34,298 bases of DNA from Anaerolineae bacterium (GTDB lineage Bacteria > Chloroflexota > Anaerolineae > Anaerolineales > RBG-16-64-43): the NCBI GenBank assembly GCA_003141675.1, contig PLND01000100.1, forward strand, positions 1 through 34,298. The letters run 5' to 3'. The translations under genes and the position numbers were made by a program. The notes beneath the pieces are model-generated. The model was not told the DNA's origin and did not search any database. It worked only from the letters and a program-made list of their open reading frames with translations. Positions within the stretch are counted from its first letter, which is position 1; each line of letters opens with the position of its first letter. Of the stretch, positions 8,607-16,685 are shown in pieces.

Positions 8607-8612
8607 ATTATA
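8607..8612 (-). promoter_or_regulatory. -10 box for the PAP2 gene
   Basis: TATAAT on the minus strand in the 76-base gap between the hydrolase and PAP2 genes. No convincing -35 box is seen at the right spacing. Confidence 0.4.
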
Positions 8613-8647
8613 CTGCCGGCGCCTCCGTCGGTTCCGGGGCGCGACAC

Positions 8648-9565
8648 TCAGCCCGGCGAACCAAAGTTTGCGCCGGGGAGCTCTTCCATGAACGCCCGCA
8701 CCGCCTCCAGGAAGCGCGCGGATTGATCGCGGTGGATACTGTGGCCCGCCCCGGCGATATGCGCGATGCTGAGATGCGGCACCATCGCCCGCAAGCTGGC
8801 GGCTTGCACATCGGTGACGATCGCGCCCCGCTCCGGATCGGCCGTGAGGAGCAGCACCGGACAGATGATTCCCCGCAGCAGCTGCGGCCAATCCACCTCG
8901 GCCGGAACATCCTCGTGGAAGAAACTGGGGCTCAGACGTGTTTTAGAATCGGCCCACGGGATCAAATCTTCCTCCGGCCAGTTGGGCGCTGCAAGGTGCT
9001 GGGCGGCGATAATTTCACTGCGCGAATGGCGCCGGAACCCTGCGATCCATTCCTTGGATTGCGCGCGCCACTGGGCGGTGAACGGCGGGGGGGAATCTTT
9101 CATCCACCACGCAGGCGGGTCTTCGAGGAGTACGGCGCCCGGGAGGTCCGGATGCCGGCCCGCCAGCGCCAGCACCGTGATCGCTCCCATCGAATGGCCG
9201 AGCACGATCGGACGGCGCAGCTTCAGGCCCGCAATCACGCCCGCCAGGTCGTCTGCCTGGTCGAGCGGCCCGTAACCCCGTGAGGGCGCTTCCGATCGCC
9301 CGTGTCCGCGCGCGTCCACCATCACGACGTCGTACGATCCCTCGAGCGCGCGGGCGACGGACGTCCAGCACAGGCCGTCGTCGGAAAATCCGTGCGCCAG
9401 AACGAGAGGCGGTTTGTCGCCGCCAGTCCGGTAATAGTGCAGACGGATTCCGTTCGCCCAGATATCTCCGGACGGCCAGGCCGGCGCAACCGCGTTCCGG
9501 CTTCCGCGGCCGGGGGCGGGATCCGAATTATCCTTGGAACTGCCGGCGCCCGGTTTATTTAACAA
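8648..9565 (-). CDS. Alpha/beta hydrolase
   Basis: A 305-residue alpha/beta hydrolase fold enzyme. Oxyanion motif LAHGFSDDG lies near residues 56-64, MVDARGHGRS near 82-91, the nucleophile elbow is GHSMGA with Ser125, and the catalytic His is in GAGHSIHRD near the C-terminus. The called start is TTG 9565, which overlaps the OsmC stop and has GAAGG seven bases upstream; a later start would still keep the fold since residues 1-30 are low-complexity. It is probably co-transcribed with osmC. Substrate unknown; an esterase or similar. Confidence 0.85.
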   Translation of the reverse strand: MLNKPGAGSSKDNSDPAPGRGSRNAVAPAWPSGDIWANGIRLHYYRTGGDKPPLVLAHGFSDDGLCWTSVARALEGSYDVVMVDARGHGRSEAPSRGYGPLDQADDLAGVIAGLKLRRPIVLGHSMGAITVLALAGRHPDLPGAVLLEDPPAWWMKDSPPPFTAQWRAQSKEWIAGFRRHSRSEIIAAQHLAAPNWPEEDLIPWADSKTRLSPSFFHEDVPAEVDWPQLLRGIICPVLLLTADPERGAIVTDVQAASLRAMVPHLSIAHIAGAGHSIHRDQSARFLEAVRAFMEELPGANFGSPG

Positions 9566-9974
9566 GCGTCGCCTTCAGCCGGATTTCCACACCGGTCAGG
9601 GCTTTGGATACCGGGCAATTCTTTTTGGTGTCTTCCGCGTATCGCTGAAAGGCCGCATCGTCCAATTTGGGAACGTCGGCATCCGTCGCGAGTTCGATCA
9701 GGGTGATTTTAGGACCCGCGTCCAGATGAACGGTGGCCGTTGTTGCGATCCGGCGGGGGATGAAGCCCGCCGACGAGAGCGCCCCAGATAAAGCCATCGA
9801 AAAACAGCCGGCATGCGCCGCGCCGAGCAATTCCTCCGGGTTCGTTCCCGGGCCGGATTCAAAACGCGAGGCAAACGAGAACGGCCCCTCGAATGCGCCG
9901 CTGCCCAGTTTCATGGTGCCGGACCCTTCCTTTATTGTTCCCTTCCACTCCGCGAATGAAATTCGAGTCGCCAT
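9555..9974 (-). CDS. OsmC-family peroxiredoxin
   Basis: A 139-residue OsmC-type thiol peroxidase. The two reactive cysteines are in HAGCFSMAL (C57) and KKNCPVSKAL (C120), and the NPEELLGAAHAGC core is textbook for the family. It reduces organic hydroperoxides and protects against oxidative stress. Start ATG 9974 has a perfect AAGGAGG Shine-Dalgarno, and a TTGCCG/TATAAT promoter lies about 70-100 bases upstream. The hydrolase gene overlaps its 3' end. Confidence 0.9.
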   Translation of the reverse strand: MATRISFAEWKGTIKEGSGTMKLGSGAFEGPFSFASRFESGPGTNPEELLGAAHAGCFSMALSGALSSAGFIPRRIATTATVHLDAGPKITLIELATDADVPKLDDAAFQRYAEDTKKNCPVSKALTGVEIRLKATLVK

Positions 9975-10042
9975 GATTCCTCCTTATCTCCGGCATACGC
10001 ACTCATTGCCGACCACGCCGATGCCGAGCGTGTGGTATGTTG

Positions 10043-10070
10043 ATTATAGTGCGGCTGTCAAACTCGGCAA
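10043..10070 (-). promoter_or_regulatory. Candidate sigma70 promoter for osmC
   Basis: TTGCCG (10070-10065) and TATAAT (10048-10043) with a 16-base spacer on the minus strand, leaving a leader of roughly 60 bases. A TTGACA also occurs at 10061-10056, but it is too close to the -10 box to act as its partner. Confidence 0.5.
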
Positions 10071-10120
10071 CGCGATATTTGCAGTGCGGTCCGAATTAAC
10101 GTAAATACCAAGGATTCGTC

Positions 10121-10975
10121 TCACGCCAAGGGCAGGTTGCTCGCAACGCATGTAACCCGGTCATGATAGGAAGTGATCGCTTCGATATCGGGATCGACAT
10201 CCGCAGCGCCCAATTGCCGGATCAGCCGACAGGTGGAATATTTCGATATGACGGCTTCATATTTCTTTTCCCATTGGCGGTAGTCCGCTTCGACGCGTGG
10301 ATTTTCCCACGGGAATCGATCCCGAGGCTGGCGAAAGCCGCAGCGCCAGGGCTTGGGCGTGAGCCGCGCTCGGAAGCATTCCTGCGCTTTGCACAGGCGG
10401 ACGTATAACGGATCGCTTTCCAACTCGCCCAGAATGCCCAGCGCAGTTTCGCTTTTCGGATCAAACACGGTGTTGGTGATCAGGCAGCGTAAACCCGCGA
10501 AGGTCGCGTAGATCCGGATCCCGTATTCGGGATGTTTCCCCGCCCAGGTTTCCACTTTCTGCACGGCCGGCAAATATTTGTCGGCGACTGGCGAATCTTT
10601 TTCGCCGCCGCCGAACCATCCCGCTTTTTGGGGTTTGGGCGGTTCGGGAATGTCGATATCGATGAACATGGCGTTGGTCGAATTTAAAATTAGTGAGCCA
10701 TAAGCGTTTCGCGTGATAATGCCGACCTCGTTCTGGAAGGGGGTTTGGATCGACCCTTTTATTTCCTCCCGCAGGGGCCGGTCGGCGTAGCCGTACCGGT
10801 CGAGCGTTTCCCCCCGCAAAACCTTTTCGGCGATCTCGGCCGCGCGGGACTCCGCTTTTTGCCGGGCATCGTCAACGCTCGCGTCCGACCATTGCCAGTT
10901 GATCACATTAAAATTCCCCTTGCCCGGCCGCGCGACAATTTTTTTTCCTTTGGCCCAGTATTTTGGAATGATCAT
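10121..10975 (-). CDS. Conserved-looking hypothetical protein
   Basis: A 284-residue soluble protein with no assigned function that I can name. Start ATG 10975 (MIIPKYWAKG) has the SD GAGGAACG; the frame is open further upstream, but that part overlaps the flavodoxin gene. Distinctive segments are MFIDIDIPEPP (a D-x-D pair, near residues 98-108), GIRIYATFAGLRCLITN, and the Cys/Arg-rich KAQECFRARLTPKPWRCG. I recall such a KAQECFRARLTPKPWRCG block in uncharacterised bacterial proteins, but cannot confirm it. The acidic pair after a hydrophobic strand is reminiscent of metal-dependent nucleotidyltransferases; this is speculation. Confidence 0.75.
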   Translation of the reverse strand: MIIPKYWAKGKKIVARPGKGNFNVINWQWSDASVDDARQKAESRAAEIAEKVLRGETLDRYGYADRPLREEIKGSIQTPFQNEVGIITRNAYGSLILNSTNAMFIDIDIPEPPKPQKAGWFGGGEKDSPVADKYLPAVQKVETWAGKHPEYGIRIYATFAGLRCLITNTVFDPKSETALGILGELESDPLYVRLCKAQECFRARLTPKPWRCGFRQPRDRFPWENPRVEADYRQWEKKYEAVISKYSTCRLIRQLGAADVDPDIEAITSYHDRVTCVASNLPLA

Positions 10976-11061
10976 ATTCGTTCCTCGTCGGAGAATATCC
11001 AGCGTGGAGCAAGAATCGACCGCCGGGATTTTTTGATCTGGGGCGATGCGTCCGGGTTGGG

Positions 11062-11562
11062 TTATACCTTCATCGCCTGCGCGAGGTCCGCCCCCCAGGC
11101 GCGCGCTTTTTCGATTTCGCCTTCGCGCAGCGGACCGTATTTTCCCTTGACGATGAAGCGCCGGGGTTTGGCGAGCGGGCTGTACCCCTTGCTTTCCAAC
11201 CCGCGTTCGATCCCGCCCGTCGAACCGCCCGGCGACCACCAGATGCGGGTTTCGAAGGCGGCCGAACGGCCGCGCCCGGCGGCCAGCGCGTCGAGCCAGG
11301 AGCGCATCGACGGCTGCGAGGTATCGGGCGGCACGTTCTCCCTGACCTTGCCGGCTTCGATCGTTTGGATCATGCGGTCCGACGGCACGCTGAAGCCGAG
11401 CACCGGCGCGCCTGCCACGATGATGTCGACGCCCGCGAGCGCGGCAGTGTTCGCCTCGGCGGTGGAGAGCGCTTTTGCGCCGGATCCGAGGCCTTCCGCG
11501 ATGGCGCGGGCGACCGCGGCGGTGTTCCCCCAGAGGGATTCGTATACGACGATGGCTTTCAT
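11062..11562 (-). CDS. Flavodoxin-domain protein
   Basis: A 166-residue protein starting at ATG 11562 with the SD AAGGAAAAGGCGG. The N-terminal FMN phosphate-binding loop is VVYESLWGNTAAVARAIA (about residues 4-21), then a VDIIVAGAPVLGF strand and loop. This matches flavodoxin/WrbA-like FMN proteins. The frame stays open to an ATG at 11697, adding 45 residues of unrelated charged sequence; the internal start with the strong SD and the family-typical N-terminus is preferred. It likely carries FMN for electron transfer. Confidence 0.82.
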   Translation of the reverse strand: MKAIVVYESLWGNTAAVARAIAEGLGSGAKALSTAEANTAALAGVDIIVAGAPVLGFSVPSDRMIQTIEAGKVRENVPPDTSQPSMRSWLDALAAGRGRSAAFETRIWWSPGGSTGGIERGLESKGYSPLAKPRRFIVKGKYGPLREGEIEKARAWGADLAQAMKV

Positions 11563-11828
11563 GGCATCCGCCTTTTCCTTATGAGAATTGCTGACCGGGC
11601 CGTTCCGAACGGTTTCCCAAAGCAATCGCCCGATTATTTCATCAGGGATGCTTCGCAGGAATCTTCGCGCGTAATCTTCGGTCCAAGAATAGTTCATACT
11701 CGCCGCTCAAATGCATTGTATCCCGATACGGTTACGCCATTCGCGACGTTCGCCGGGTCGACCAGAAAAGCGCCGTCCTTTTTATAATCCACCCAACGCT
11801 CGGGAAGGGACTGCCTCTTCCTTCGCCC

Positions 11829-12593
11829 TCAAAAGAAGCCACTCCCCGGATTGCCTTGCAGCAATTGGTAGCTTTGGAATGCCAAAAAGCCGAACAGCAG
11901 CGCAACAAACGGATTGCCCAGTAGTATCAAGCCCGCAACGGCGCACACGGCGCCGGAGGCAACCGATAGCCGAAGCGCGTTGCGCGCTCCATTCCATGGA
12001 TCGGATCGGATGAGAAGCGTGCGCGCGATATTCCCGCCATCGAGCGGGAAGACGGGAAGCAGATTGATCAATCCCCAGAAAACATTTACCCAGAGAAAAG
12101 TGTTCGCGATCAAAGCCGCAATTCCGAGGTTCACGGAAAACCCGACGACGGGCAGCGGAAGGATGCCGAGCAATAATGTCACGCCAACGGATCCGCCTAC
12201 CGCGGCGGCAACTCCCATCACGATCGCGGAGAGCAGAAACCCCGCGCCGGGGCCGGACAGCGAGATGAGCACCTCCTGGCCGGGAGTCAGCGGCACGACA
12301 ACCGGACGGTTCCCCCACCAAAAAGGCTCAGCCGAAGTCAATCCGCCGCCGATGTGTAATACGATCTGCGGAACCTGTCCATAGCGGCGCATCGTCAGCG
12401 CGTGTCCCAACTCGTGAACCAGGATAGATACAAACACCGCCGGGATCCAGATCAGCAGGCCGATCAGGCTGCCGGATGAGGCTCCCAGGAGGGCAGTCAT
12501 CAACCAAAAGAGCGGATGAACGCGGACCGGAATCCCGATAAGCGTGAAGCGAAGATCGTACCGAGTGGGGGGAGGTTGTGAGAAGAGGAGCAT
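11829..12593 (-). CDS. Site-2 protease (M50) family membrane metalloprotease
   Basis: A 254-residue protein with about six membrane segments. The zinc site HELGH (H60, E61, H64) lies in the second hydrophobic segment, and the distal ligand motif NLLPVFPLDGG is about 130 residues later. Both are hallmarks of the compact, CBS-less M50 subfamily. It would cut membrane proteins within the bilayer; the target is unknown. The start codon lies only nine bases after a TATAAT box, so the mRNA is probably leaderless. Confidence 0.9.
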   Translation of the reverse strand: MLLFSQPPPTRYDLRFTLIGIPVRVHPLFWLMTALLGASSGSLIGLLIWIPAVFVSILVHELGHALTMRRYGQVPQIVLHIGGGLTSAEPFWWGNRPVVVPLTPGQEVLISLSGPGAGFLLSAIVMGVAAAVGGSVGVTLLLGILPLPVVGFSVNLGIAALIANTFLWVNVFWGLINLLPVFPLDGGNIARTLLIRSDPWNGARNALRLSVASGAVCAVAGLILLGNPFVALLFGFLAFQSYQLLQGNPGSGFF

Positions 12594-12602
12594 GGAGCCG
12601 GT

Positions 12603-12631
12603 ATTATAAAGATTCTATTCCGAATGGACAA
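12603..12631 (-). promoter_or_regulatory. Strong sigma70-type promoter for the site-2 protease
   Basis: TTGTCC (12631-12626), a 17-base spacer and TATAAT (12608-12603) on the minus strand. The ATG at 12593 begins nine bases after the -10 box, leaving little or no 5' leader. Confidence 0.6.
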
Positions 12632-12697
12632 ATCGCGGGGTTTATGAAAAAGCCGAAAATGTTAATTCATAGTCAACGTTGTAGAAGCTTGTATATT

Positions 12698-13480
12698 TCA
12701 TATTTTGTGCGCCACAATCTGCCAAAACCTCGCCAAGAGGGTGTACGGATATTTTTCGGTTAGCGCGTACTCAAGCCGCTTGATCTTTTCCCACACCTCG
12801 GGGTTCGACTTCGTTTCATTATCGCCCCAATAGTCGCTCAGGCAGCGGATCCCGTAGCCGGCGTCGAAGGCAAGACCGGCATTCGGCAGCATTGCGCGCA
12901 TTTCCTCAGCCGAGTATTCCGTCACCGTCGCATGGAACATCCGATTCTGATACATCCGGGCATCGATTTGCCCAAGGGCTTTGTCCAAGTCCTTTTCAAG
13001 GAAAGCCGTTGCGTATGGTATGCAGTATCGATTGGGGCTAATCAGCGACAGAATTCCGCCCGGAAGCAGAACCGTGGAAAGCTTGGAGAGCAGGCAGGGA
13101 ACGTCCGCGACGTATTGCAGCACATTGTGGCACAGAACCACATCGAATCGCGGCTGGGGGAAGGTCCGGTCTATCTCGGTTACATCCACGGCATGGAATC
13201 GGAATTTATCCGCCAGCCTCTCGCGGGCCACATTCGCTTTGGCGGCCTTTAGCATCTCTTCAGAGTAGTCTGCCAGATCGATCCGATGGCCATCGCGCGC
13301 GAGGGAAATCGAATCCACGCCGCTACCACCCCCCGCATCAAGGATATGTAGCGGTTTATGCGGCAGGTGCTTCCTCAGGTTGCTCAAACCGATCTCGGTC
13401 TTGAGCTGCATCCAGGGCAGATCGTTTTCAGTGATCCACCGGTCGATCGATTCGTCAAAAACAGAATGAGGAGTGTTCAT
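12698..13480 (-). CDS. CmoM/SmtA-like SAM-dependent methyltransferase
   Basis: A 260-residue methyltransferase from ATG 13480; a TTG 33 bases upstream is possible but has no SD. Motif I is ILDAGGGSGVDS, followed by IDLADYSEEM and FDVVLCHNVLQYVAD, then LLPGGILSLISPN. The C-terminal part with GIRCLSDYW and LEYALTEKYPYTLLARF strongly recalls E. coli CmoM, which methylates carboxymethoxyuridine in the tRNA wobble position (its GVRVFHDY and LETRYCRQEPY blocks). tRNA modification is therefore a reasonable but unproven role; other small substrates remain possible. Confidence 0.8.
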   Translation of the reverse strand: MNTPHSVFDESIDRWITENDLPWMQLKTEIGLSNLRKHLPHKPLHILDAGGGSGVDSISLARDGHRIDLADYSEEMLKAAKANVARERLADKFRFHAVDVTEIDRTFPQPRFDVVLCHNVLQYVADVPCLLSKLSTVLLPGGILSLISPNRYCIPYATAFLEKDLDKALGQIDARMYQNRMFHATVTEYSAEEMRAMLPNAGLAFDAGYGIRCLSDYWGDNETKSNPEVWEKIKRLEYALTEKYPYTLLARFWQIVAHKI

Positions 13481-13547
13481 TGTCGATATCCGAACGGAAT
13501 CGCCGGCCGCCAAGAAGGGCTGCCGGGATGTCTTCTTTCCTTTTTTT

Positions 13548-14537
13548 TCACTGCCCCATCCAGCGGTACTCCAATTTTGGCGCGAGCAGATCGCTTAGGA
13601 AATTCTCTGGGAGGATGCTCTGGTTGAAGCGCCCGGAAAGAAGAGCCGAGACGAGCGATAGGGCCGGCGGGGCGAGGTGGATCACCCGTGGCGTGCCATT
13701 AATCCCGCCCAGCGCGGTGGCTTTGGCGAGCGCATCCTTTTCATAACCCAGCGCGTCGACCAGCCCGAGGGCGAGCGCCTGCCTTCCCGTGAACACGCGT
13801 CCGTCAGCCAGTTCGCGAACTTTATCGGCGGGCATGTGCCGGCCGTCGGCTACGATCTGAATGAATGATCCATACGTTTCGTCGATCACTTTCTGCCAGA
13901 GCGCCTGCTCCTCATCGGTCATCGGCCGGTACAAGCTGCCCATGTCTTTTACCGCGCCGGATTTGATCACCGCGACGGTCACGCCCAGATTCTTCATCAG
14001 CTGCGAAGCTTCCGGAAATTCGCTGATCACGCCGATCGAGCCGGTGAGCGTGTTGGGGTTGGCGACGAGGTATTGCCCGGCCATGCTGATATAGTAGCCG
14101 CCCGAAGCGTCCAGTTCGCCCATCGAAACAACGATCGGCTTGCCGCATCCCTTGAGCGCGTGATAGATCTCGTCGCTGGCCACAACCGATCCGCCCGGGC
14201 TGTTGATCCGCAGAAGGATCGCCTTTACCTCGGAATCCGACGCGGCCTGTTGAACAAGCGGGATGATGTCCCCCGAGACGGCGGATGAACTCAGGCCGAT
14301 CGAGCCGGACGAACCGCCGACGATCTCGCCGTCGATGTCAATGACCGCCACCGCCGGGCCGCTCTGCGGCCCGGAGACGTGCGATTCGCTTTGGGCGCTG
14401 CCGGTCGAGGCCAACCCGCTCATCGAAGCCAAACTGAAAAGACACACCGCGGCGACACACGCCAGTCCGAGAAATGGCAGCAAGAATCCGACCGCCGCGC
14501 CGCCCAGCGCCCACAAAGGGGATCGATTGGTTTGCAT
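13548..14537 (-). CDS. sppA: Signal peptide peptidase SppA (S49)
   Basis: A 329-residue membrane-anchored serine protease. Start ATG 14537 has GGGAGG as SD; the upstream open frame runs through an intergenic repeat. One N-terminal membrane helix (about residues 10-35) is followed by an extracytoplasmic S49 domain. The core contains AILLRINSPGGSV, the nucleophile Ser in GELDASGGYY, NPNTLTGSIGVI, and the general-base Lys in KSGAVKDMGS, followed by YRPMTDEE. This is the short bacterial SppA form with one protease domain. It degrades cleaved signal peptides in the membrane. Confidence 0.9.
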   Translation of the reverse strand: MQTNRSPLWALGGAAVGFLLPFLGLACVAAVCLFSLASMSGLASTGSAQSESHVSGPQSGPAVAVIDIDGEIVGGSSGSIGLSSSAVSGDIIPLVQQAASDSEVKAILLRINSPGGSVVASDEIYHALKGCGKPIVVSMGELDASGGYYISMAGQYLVANPNTLTGSIGVISEFPEASQLMKNLGVTVAVIKSGAVKDMGSLYRPMTDEEQALWQKVIDETYGSFIQIVADGRHMPADKVRELADGRVFTGRQALALGLVDALGYEKDALAKATALGGINGTPRVIHLAPPALSLVSALLSGRFNQSILPENFLSDLLAPKLEYRWMGQ

Positions 14538-14567
14538 GGTTGCCTCCCGGGAATTCGAACCTATATC

Positions 14568-14729
14568 TGTCATTCGGACCCCGGTGGGGTCCCGGGGCGA
14601 ACCACGCATTAACGGGGCAAGGAATCGGTGACTCTTTCCCGATCCGTTCGTCTTACGTATTTCGCGTTAGCGATTTCTTCCCTCGCTTCGCTCGGGACAG
14701 GCGGGGTCAAAAGGCCCCTCGGAATGACA
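14568..14729. repeat. MITE-like intergenic element with inverted ends
   Basis: About 162 bases bounded by TGTCATTCGGA on the left and TCGGAATGACA on the right, inverted repeats matching at 10 of 11 positions. The interior has small hairpins (GGACCCC-GGT-GGGGTCC at 14576-14592) and the palindrome-like CCCTCGCTTCGCTCGGG. It fills most of the gap of about 315 bases between sppA and the nuoA remnant. No transposase is present, so it would be non-autonomous. Confidence 0.55.
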
Positions 14730-14851
14730 TCATAAGTTCGGTTTTCAGTATCCATTATATCGACAATCCGTTGCGCGCACGCCCCCGCCGCTTTGATATT
14801 TCCTTCGACACCTGCTGCCATTCCGTCCAACTCCTCCCGGAACAATGACAG

Positions 14852-15098
14852 ATGATTTCCGATTGGGCGTTTATCGGCATCTTCCTCATCCTGTCGATTT
14901 TTTCCCCTTCGTTTCCATATTGGCCGGCGTGTTGCTGGGTCCGCACAAGCCCGGCCGGGTGAAAGCCCAAATTTACGAATGCGGAAGTGAAACCCGCGGC
15001 CCGTCGCGCATTCAATTTCACGCATCGTATTACCTCTACGCGCTGGTGTTCCTGATCTTCGACGTCGAGGTCGTGTTCCTCTTCCCCTGGGCGGTCGC
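14852..15098 (+). pseudogene. nuoA: nuoA remnant (complex I subunit A), frameshifted
   Basis: The first codons from ATG 14852 read MISDWAFIGIFLILSIF, a typical NuoA first helix. A one-base loss in the T-run near 14898 shifts the frame, and the rest continues with FVSILAGVLLGPHKPG, AQIYECGSE, and SYYLYALVFLIFDVEVVFLF then PWAV. These are hallmarks of NuoA, the membrane subunit of NADH:quinone oxidoreductase. The third membrane helix of NuoA is missing; instead the sequence runs into an out-of-frame piece of nuoN. No other nuo genes are present, so this gene is non-functional as it stands unless the shift is a sequencing error. Confidence 0.75.
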
Positions 15099-15239
15099 TA
15101 TGGAAAGATCCCCCTCTACGCCGCCGGCGAGGCCAATCTTACCGGACTGGCCGCCATTGCGGCGGTCAACCCCGTCATCGGACTGTACTACTACCTCTCG
15201 GTTTTAAAGGCGGTCTCCGTTTTCCGTTCGGAACAGTAG
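15099..15239 (+). pseudogene. nuoN: nuoN C-terminal remnant joined to nuoA
   Basis: In the third frame, reading from TAT 15099 to TAG 15237-15239, the sequence gives YGKIPLYAAGEANLTGL, then AAIAAVNPVIGLYYYLSVLK and AVSVFRSEQ. The N-x-VIGLYYYLxVLK pattern is the signature of a late helix in NuoN, the antiporter-like last subunit of the complex I operon. It is not NuoA sequence. The simplest reading is that a deletion removed everything between the middle of nuoA and the end of nuoN, leaving a scar. A misassembly could produce the same picture. Confidence 0.6.
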
Positions 15240-15276
15240 CAAACCTCGTTTTCCTTTATTACTCCGACGCGTATGG

Positions 15277-15282
15277 TAGAAT
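15277..15282 (+). promoter_or_regulatory. -10 box of the ATP synthase operon
   Basis: TAGAAT within GTATGGTAGAATTC, eight bases before GTG 15291 and eleven before ATG 15294. It makes the in-frame ATG at 15273 an unlikely start since it lies before the -10 box. The -35 region (TTTATT at 15255-15260) is weak. Confidence 0.45.
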
Positions 15283-15293
15283 TCCCCCCCGTG

Positions 15294-15590
15294 ATGCGGG
15301 ATCCGACGGAAAAACCCCGGCCGCGTGCGCTGAGCACTTCGCAGATCGCCTCGCTGGTTGCCCAAACCGGATGTCTGGTTTTTGTCGCTATTTTCGCTTT
15401 TTTGGGCATCGGCATCTGGCTGGATAGAGCCCTGAATACGCGTCCGCTCTTTATGCTCCTGCTGGTCTTGGGCAGCATGCCGCTTACGCTGTATGTGCTC
15501 TATCGATTGACCATTCGCGCGGTATCCAAAGCGCTGCAACCTCCGCCCTCCGAGGTCAAGGGAATCGATGTCGACGACGACGAATCGTAA
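15294..15590 (+). CDS. AtpI/AtpZ-like ATP synthase accessory protein
   Basis: A 98-residue protein with two predicted membrane helices (LVFVAIFAFLGIGIWLD and LFMLLLVLGSMPLTLYVLY) separated by a short loop. The GIWLD motif at the end of helix 1 is typical of the AtpZ/AtpI family encoded just before atpB. It is thought to help assemble the c-ring or to carry Mg or Ca ions. The start is ATG 15294 (GTG 15291 is equally possible), chosen because a -10 box lies at 15277-15282. The end overlaps the atpB start by 23 bases. Confidence 0.75.
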   Translation: MRDPTEKPRPRALSTSQIASLVAQTGCLVFVAIFAFLGIGIWLDRALNTRPLFMLLLVLGSMPLTLYVLYRLTIRAVSKALQPPPSEVKGIDVDDDES

Positions 15591-16635
15591 GTGGAAATAC
15601 GGCTTCAAACGCTGGATCGTGCTGGCGCTGATCATCGCGTCGGGCGTGGTGGCGTTCGCCGGCCCGCGCTGGTTCGCGCCGCTGGCGCCGATCAAGCCGC
15701 CGATCAGCATGCCGGCTGAGGAGATCGGGCCGGGTGCTTTCCTCATTCCGTCGTTCTCGGTAGGTTCTTTCCGCTTCCCGGGCGTTCCCTTCACCAACAC
15801 GGTCCTGTCCACGCTGCTGACCGATGCGCTCCTTCTGGCGATCGCGCTTTTTGTTGTGCGCCCCTTTGTGCGCGGGAAGAATCCCGTTCCACCGAAACTG
15901 TACGCGGGGTTCGAGATGCTGATCGAATATTTCTGGAACCTGGCGGAATCATCGGCCGGCGTTAAATGGGCGCGGAGGTTTTTCCCGATCGTCATGACGA
16001 TTTTCCTGCTGATCGTCGTCGCCAACACCATTAAAATGCTCCCGGGATACGAAACCTTCGGGTGGCTCAAGCCGGTGGCGGCGGGGAGTGCGGAGAAATC
16101 CAACAGCGTGGTTCCCATTATCGGTAATCTGTACGCGCTGGTGCCGTCCGCTCCGGCTGCCGTTTCCGCCGGAGGCGCACCGGCCGCGCCCGCCCAGGCG
16201 ATGTATGCGTTGCTGCCCTTCTTACGGGGATCATCCACGGATTTGAATTTTCCGGCGGCCCTGGCCGTGTTCACCGTGGGATGCATCTTCGTCTTCGGTT
16301 TCTGGTCGCAAAAAGGCGCCTTCCTGGGCAAGTACTTCCCCTTCGGACGGATGATCGCCATTCCGCTCTTCGGGACGATCGACTTTATCGTAGGGCTGCT
16401 GGAGTTCCTGTTGGAGTTCGTAAAAATTATTTCGCTCTCTCTCCGGTTGTTCTTCAACATCTTCGCCGGCGGGGTGCTATTGCTGATCATGGGCTCGATG
16501 GTGGCGGTCATCATTCCCGCCGGGCTTTCCGCATTCGAGCTGTTCGTCGGTGCGATCCAAGCGTATGTGTTTGCCATGTTGGCAGTGATTTTCTTCCAGC
16601 AGGCGATCGCCGGCCATTCGGAAGAAGGGCACTGA
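15568..16635 (+). CDS. atpB: ATP synthase Fo subunit a
   Basis: A 355-residue membrane protein. The essential arginine of the proton half-channels is in LSLRLFFNIFAGG (R293), and the conserved glutamine of the last helix is in FVGAIQAYVFAML (Q331). The family is usually 230-280 residues; the extra length comes from an N-terminal extension and a loop of about 65 residues (160-225, rich in Ala, Pro and Ser). Subunit a conducts protons to the c-ring. The gene overlaps the AtpI-like gene and is followed after 50 bases by atpE. Confidence 0.93.
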   Translation: MSTTTNRKWKYGFKRWIVLALIIASGVVAFAGPRWFAPLAPIKPPISMPAEEIGPGAFLIPSFSVGSFRFPGVPFTNTVLSTLLTDALLLAIALFVVRPFVRGKNPVPPKLYAGFEMLIEYFWNLAESSAGVKWARRFFPIVMTIFLLIVVANTIKMLPGYETFGWLKPVAAGSAEKSNSVVPIIGNLYALVPSAPAAVSAGGAPAAPAQAMYALLPFLRGSSTDLNFPAALAVFTVGCIFVFGFWSQKGAFLGKYFPFGRMIAIPLFGTIDFIVGLLEFLLEFVKIISLSLRLFFNIFAGGVLLLIMGSMVAVIIPAGLSAFELFVGAIQAYVFAMLAVIFFQQAIAGHSEEGH

Positions 16636-16685
16636 GCCCTTCCCGGCAGCGACCGTCGGCTATTTTCCAAGTACGGAGGCTTTCG

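Noticed and set aside
11563-11697. 45-residue N-terminal extension of the flavodoxin
   Set aside because: The internal ATG 11562 has a strong SD and gives the normal flavodoxin start. The extension has no recognised similarity.
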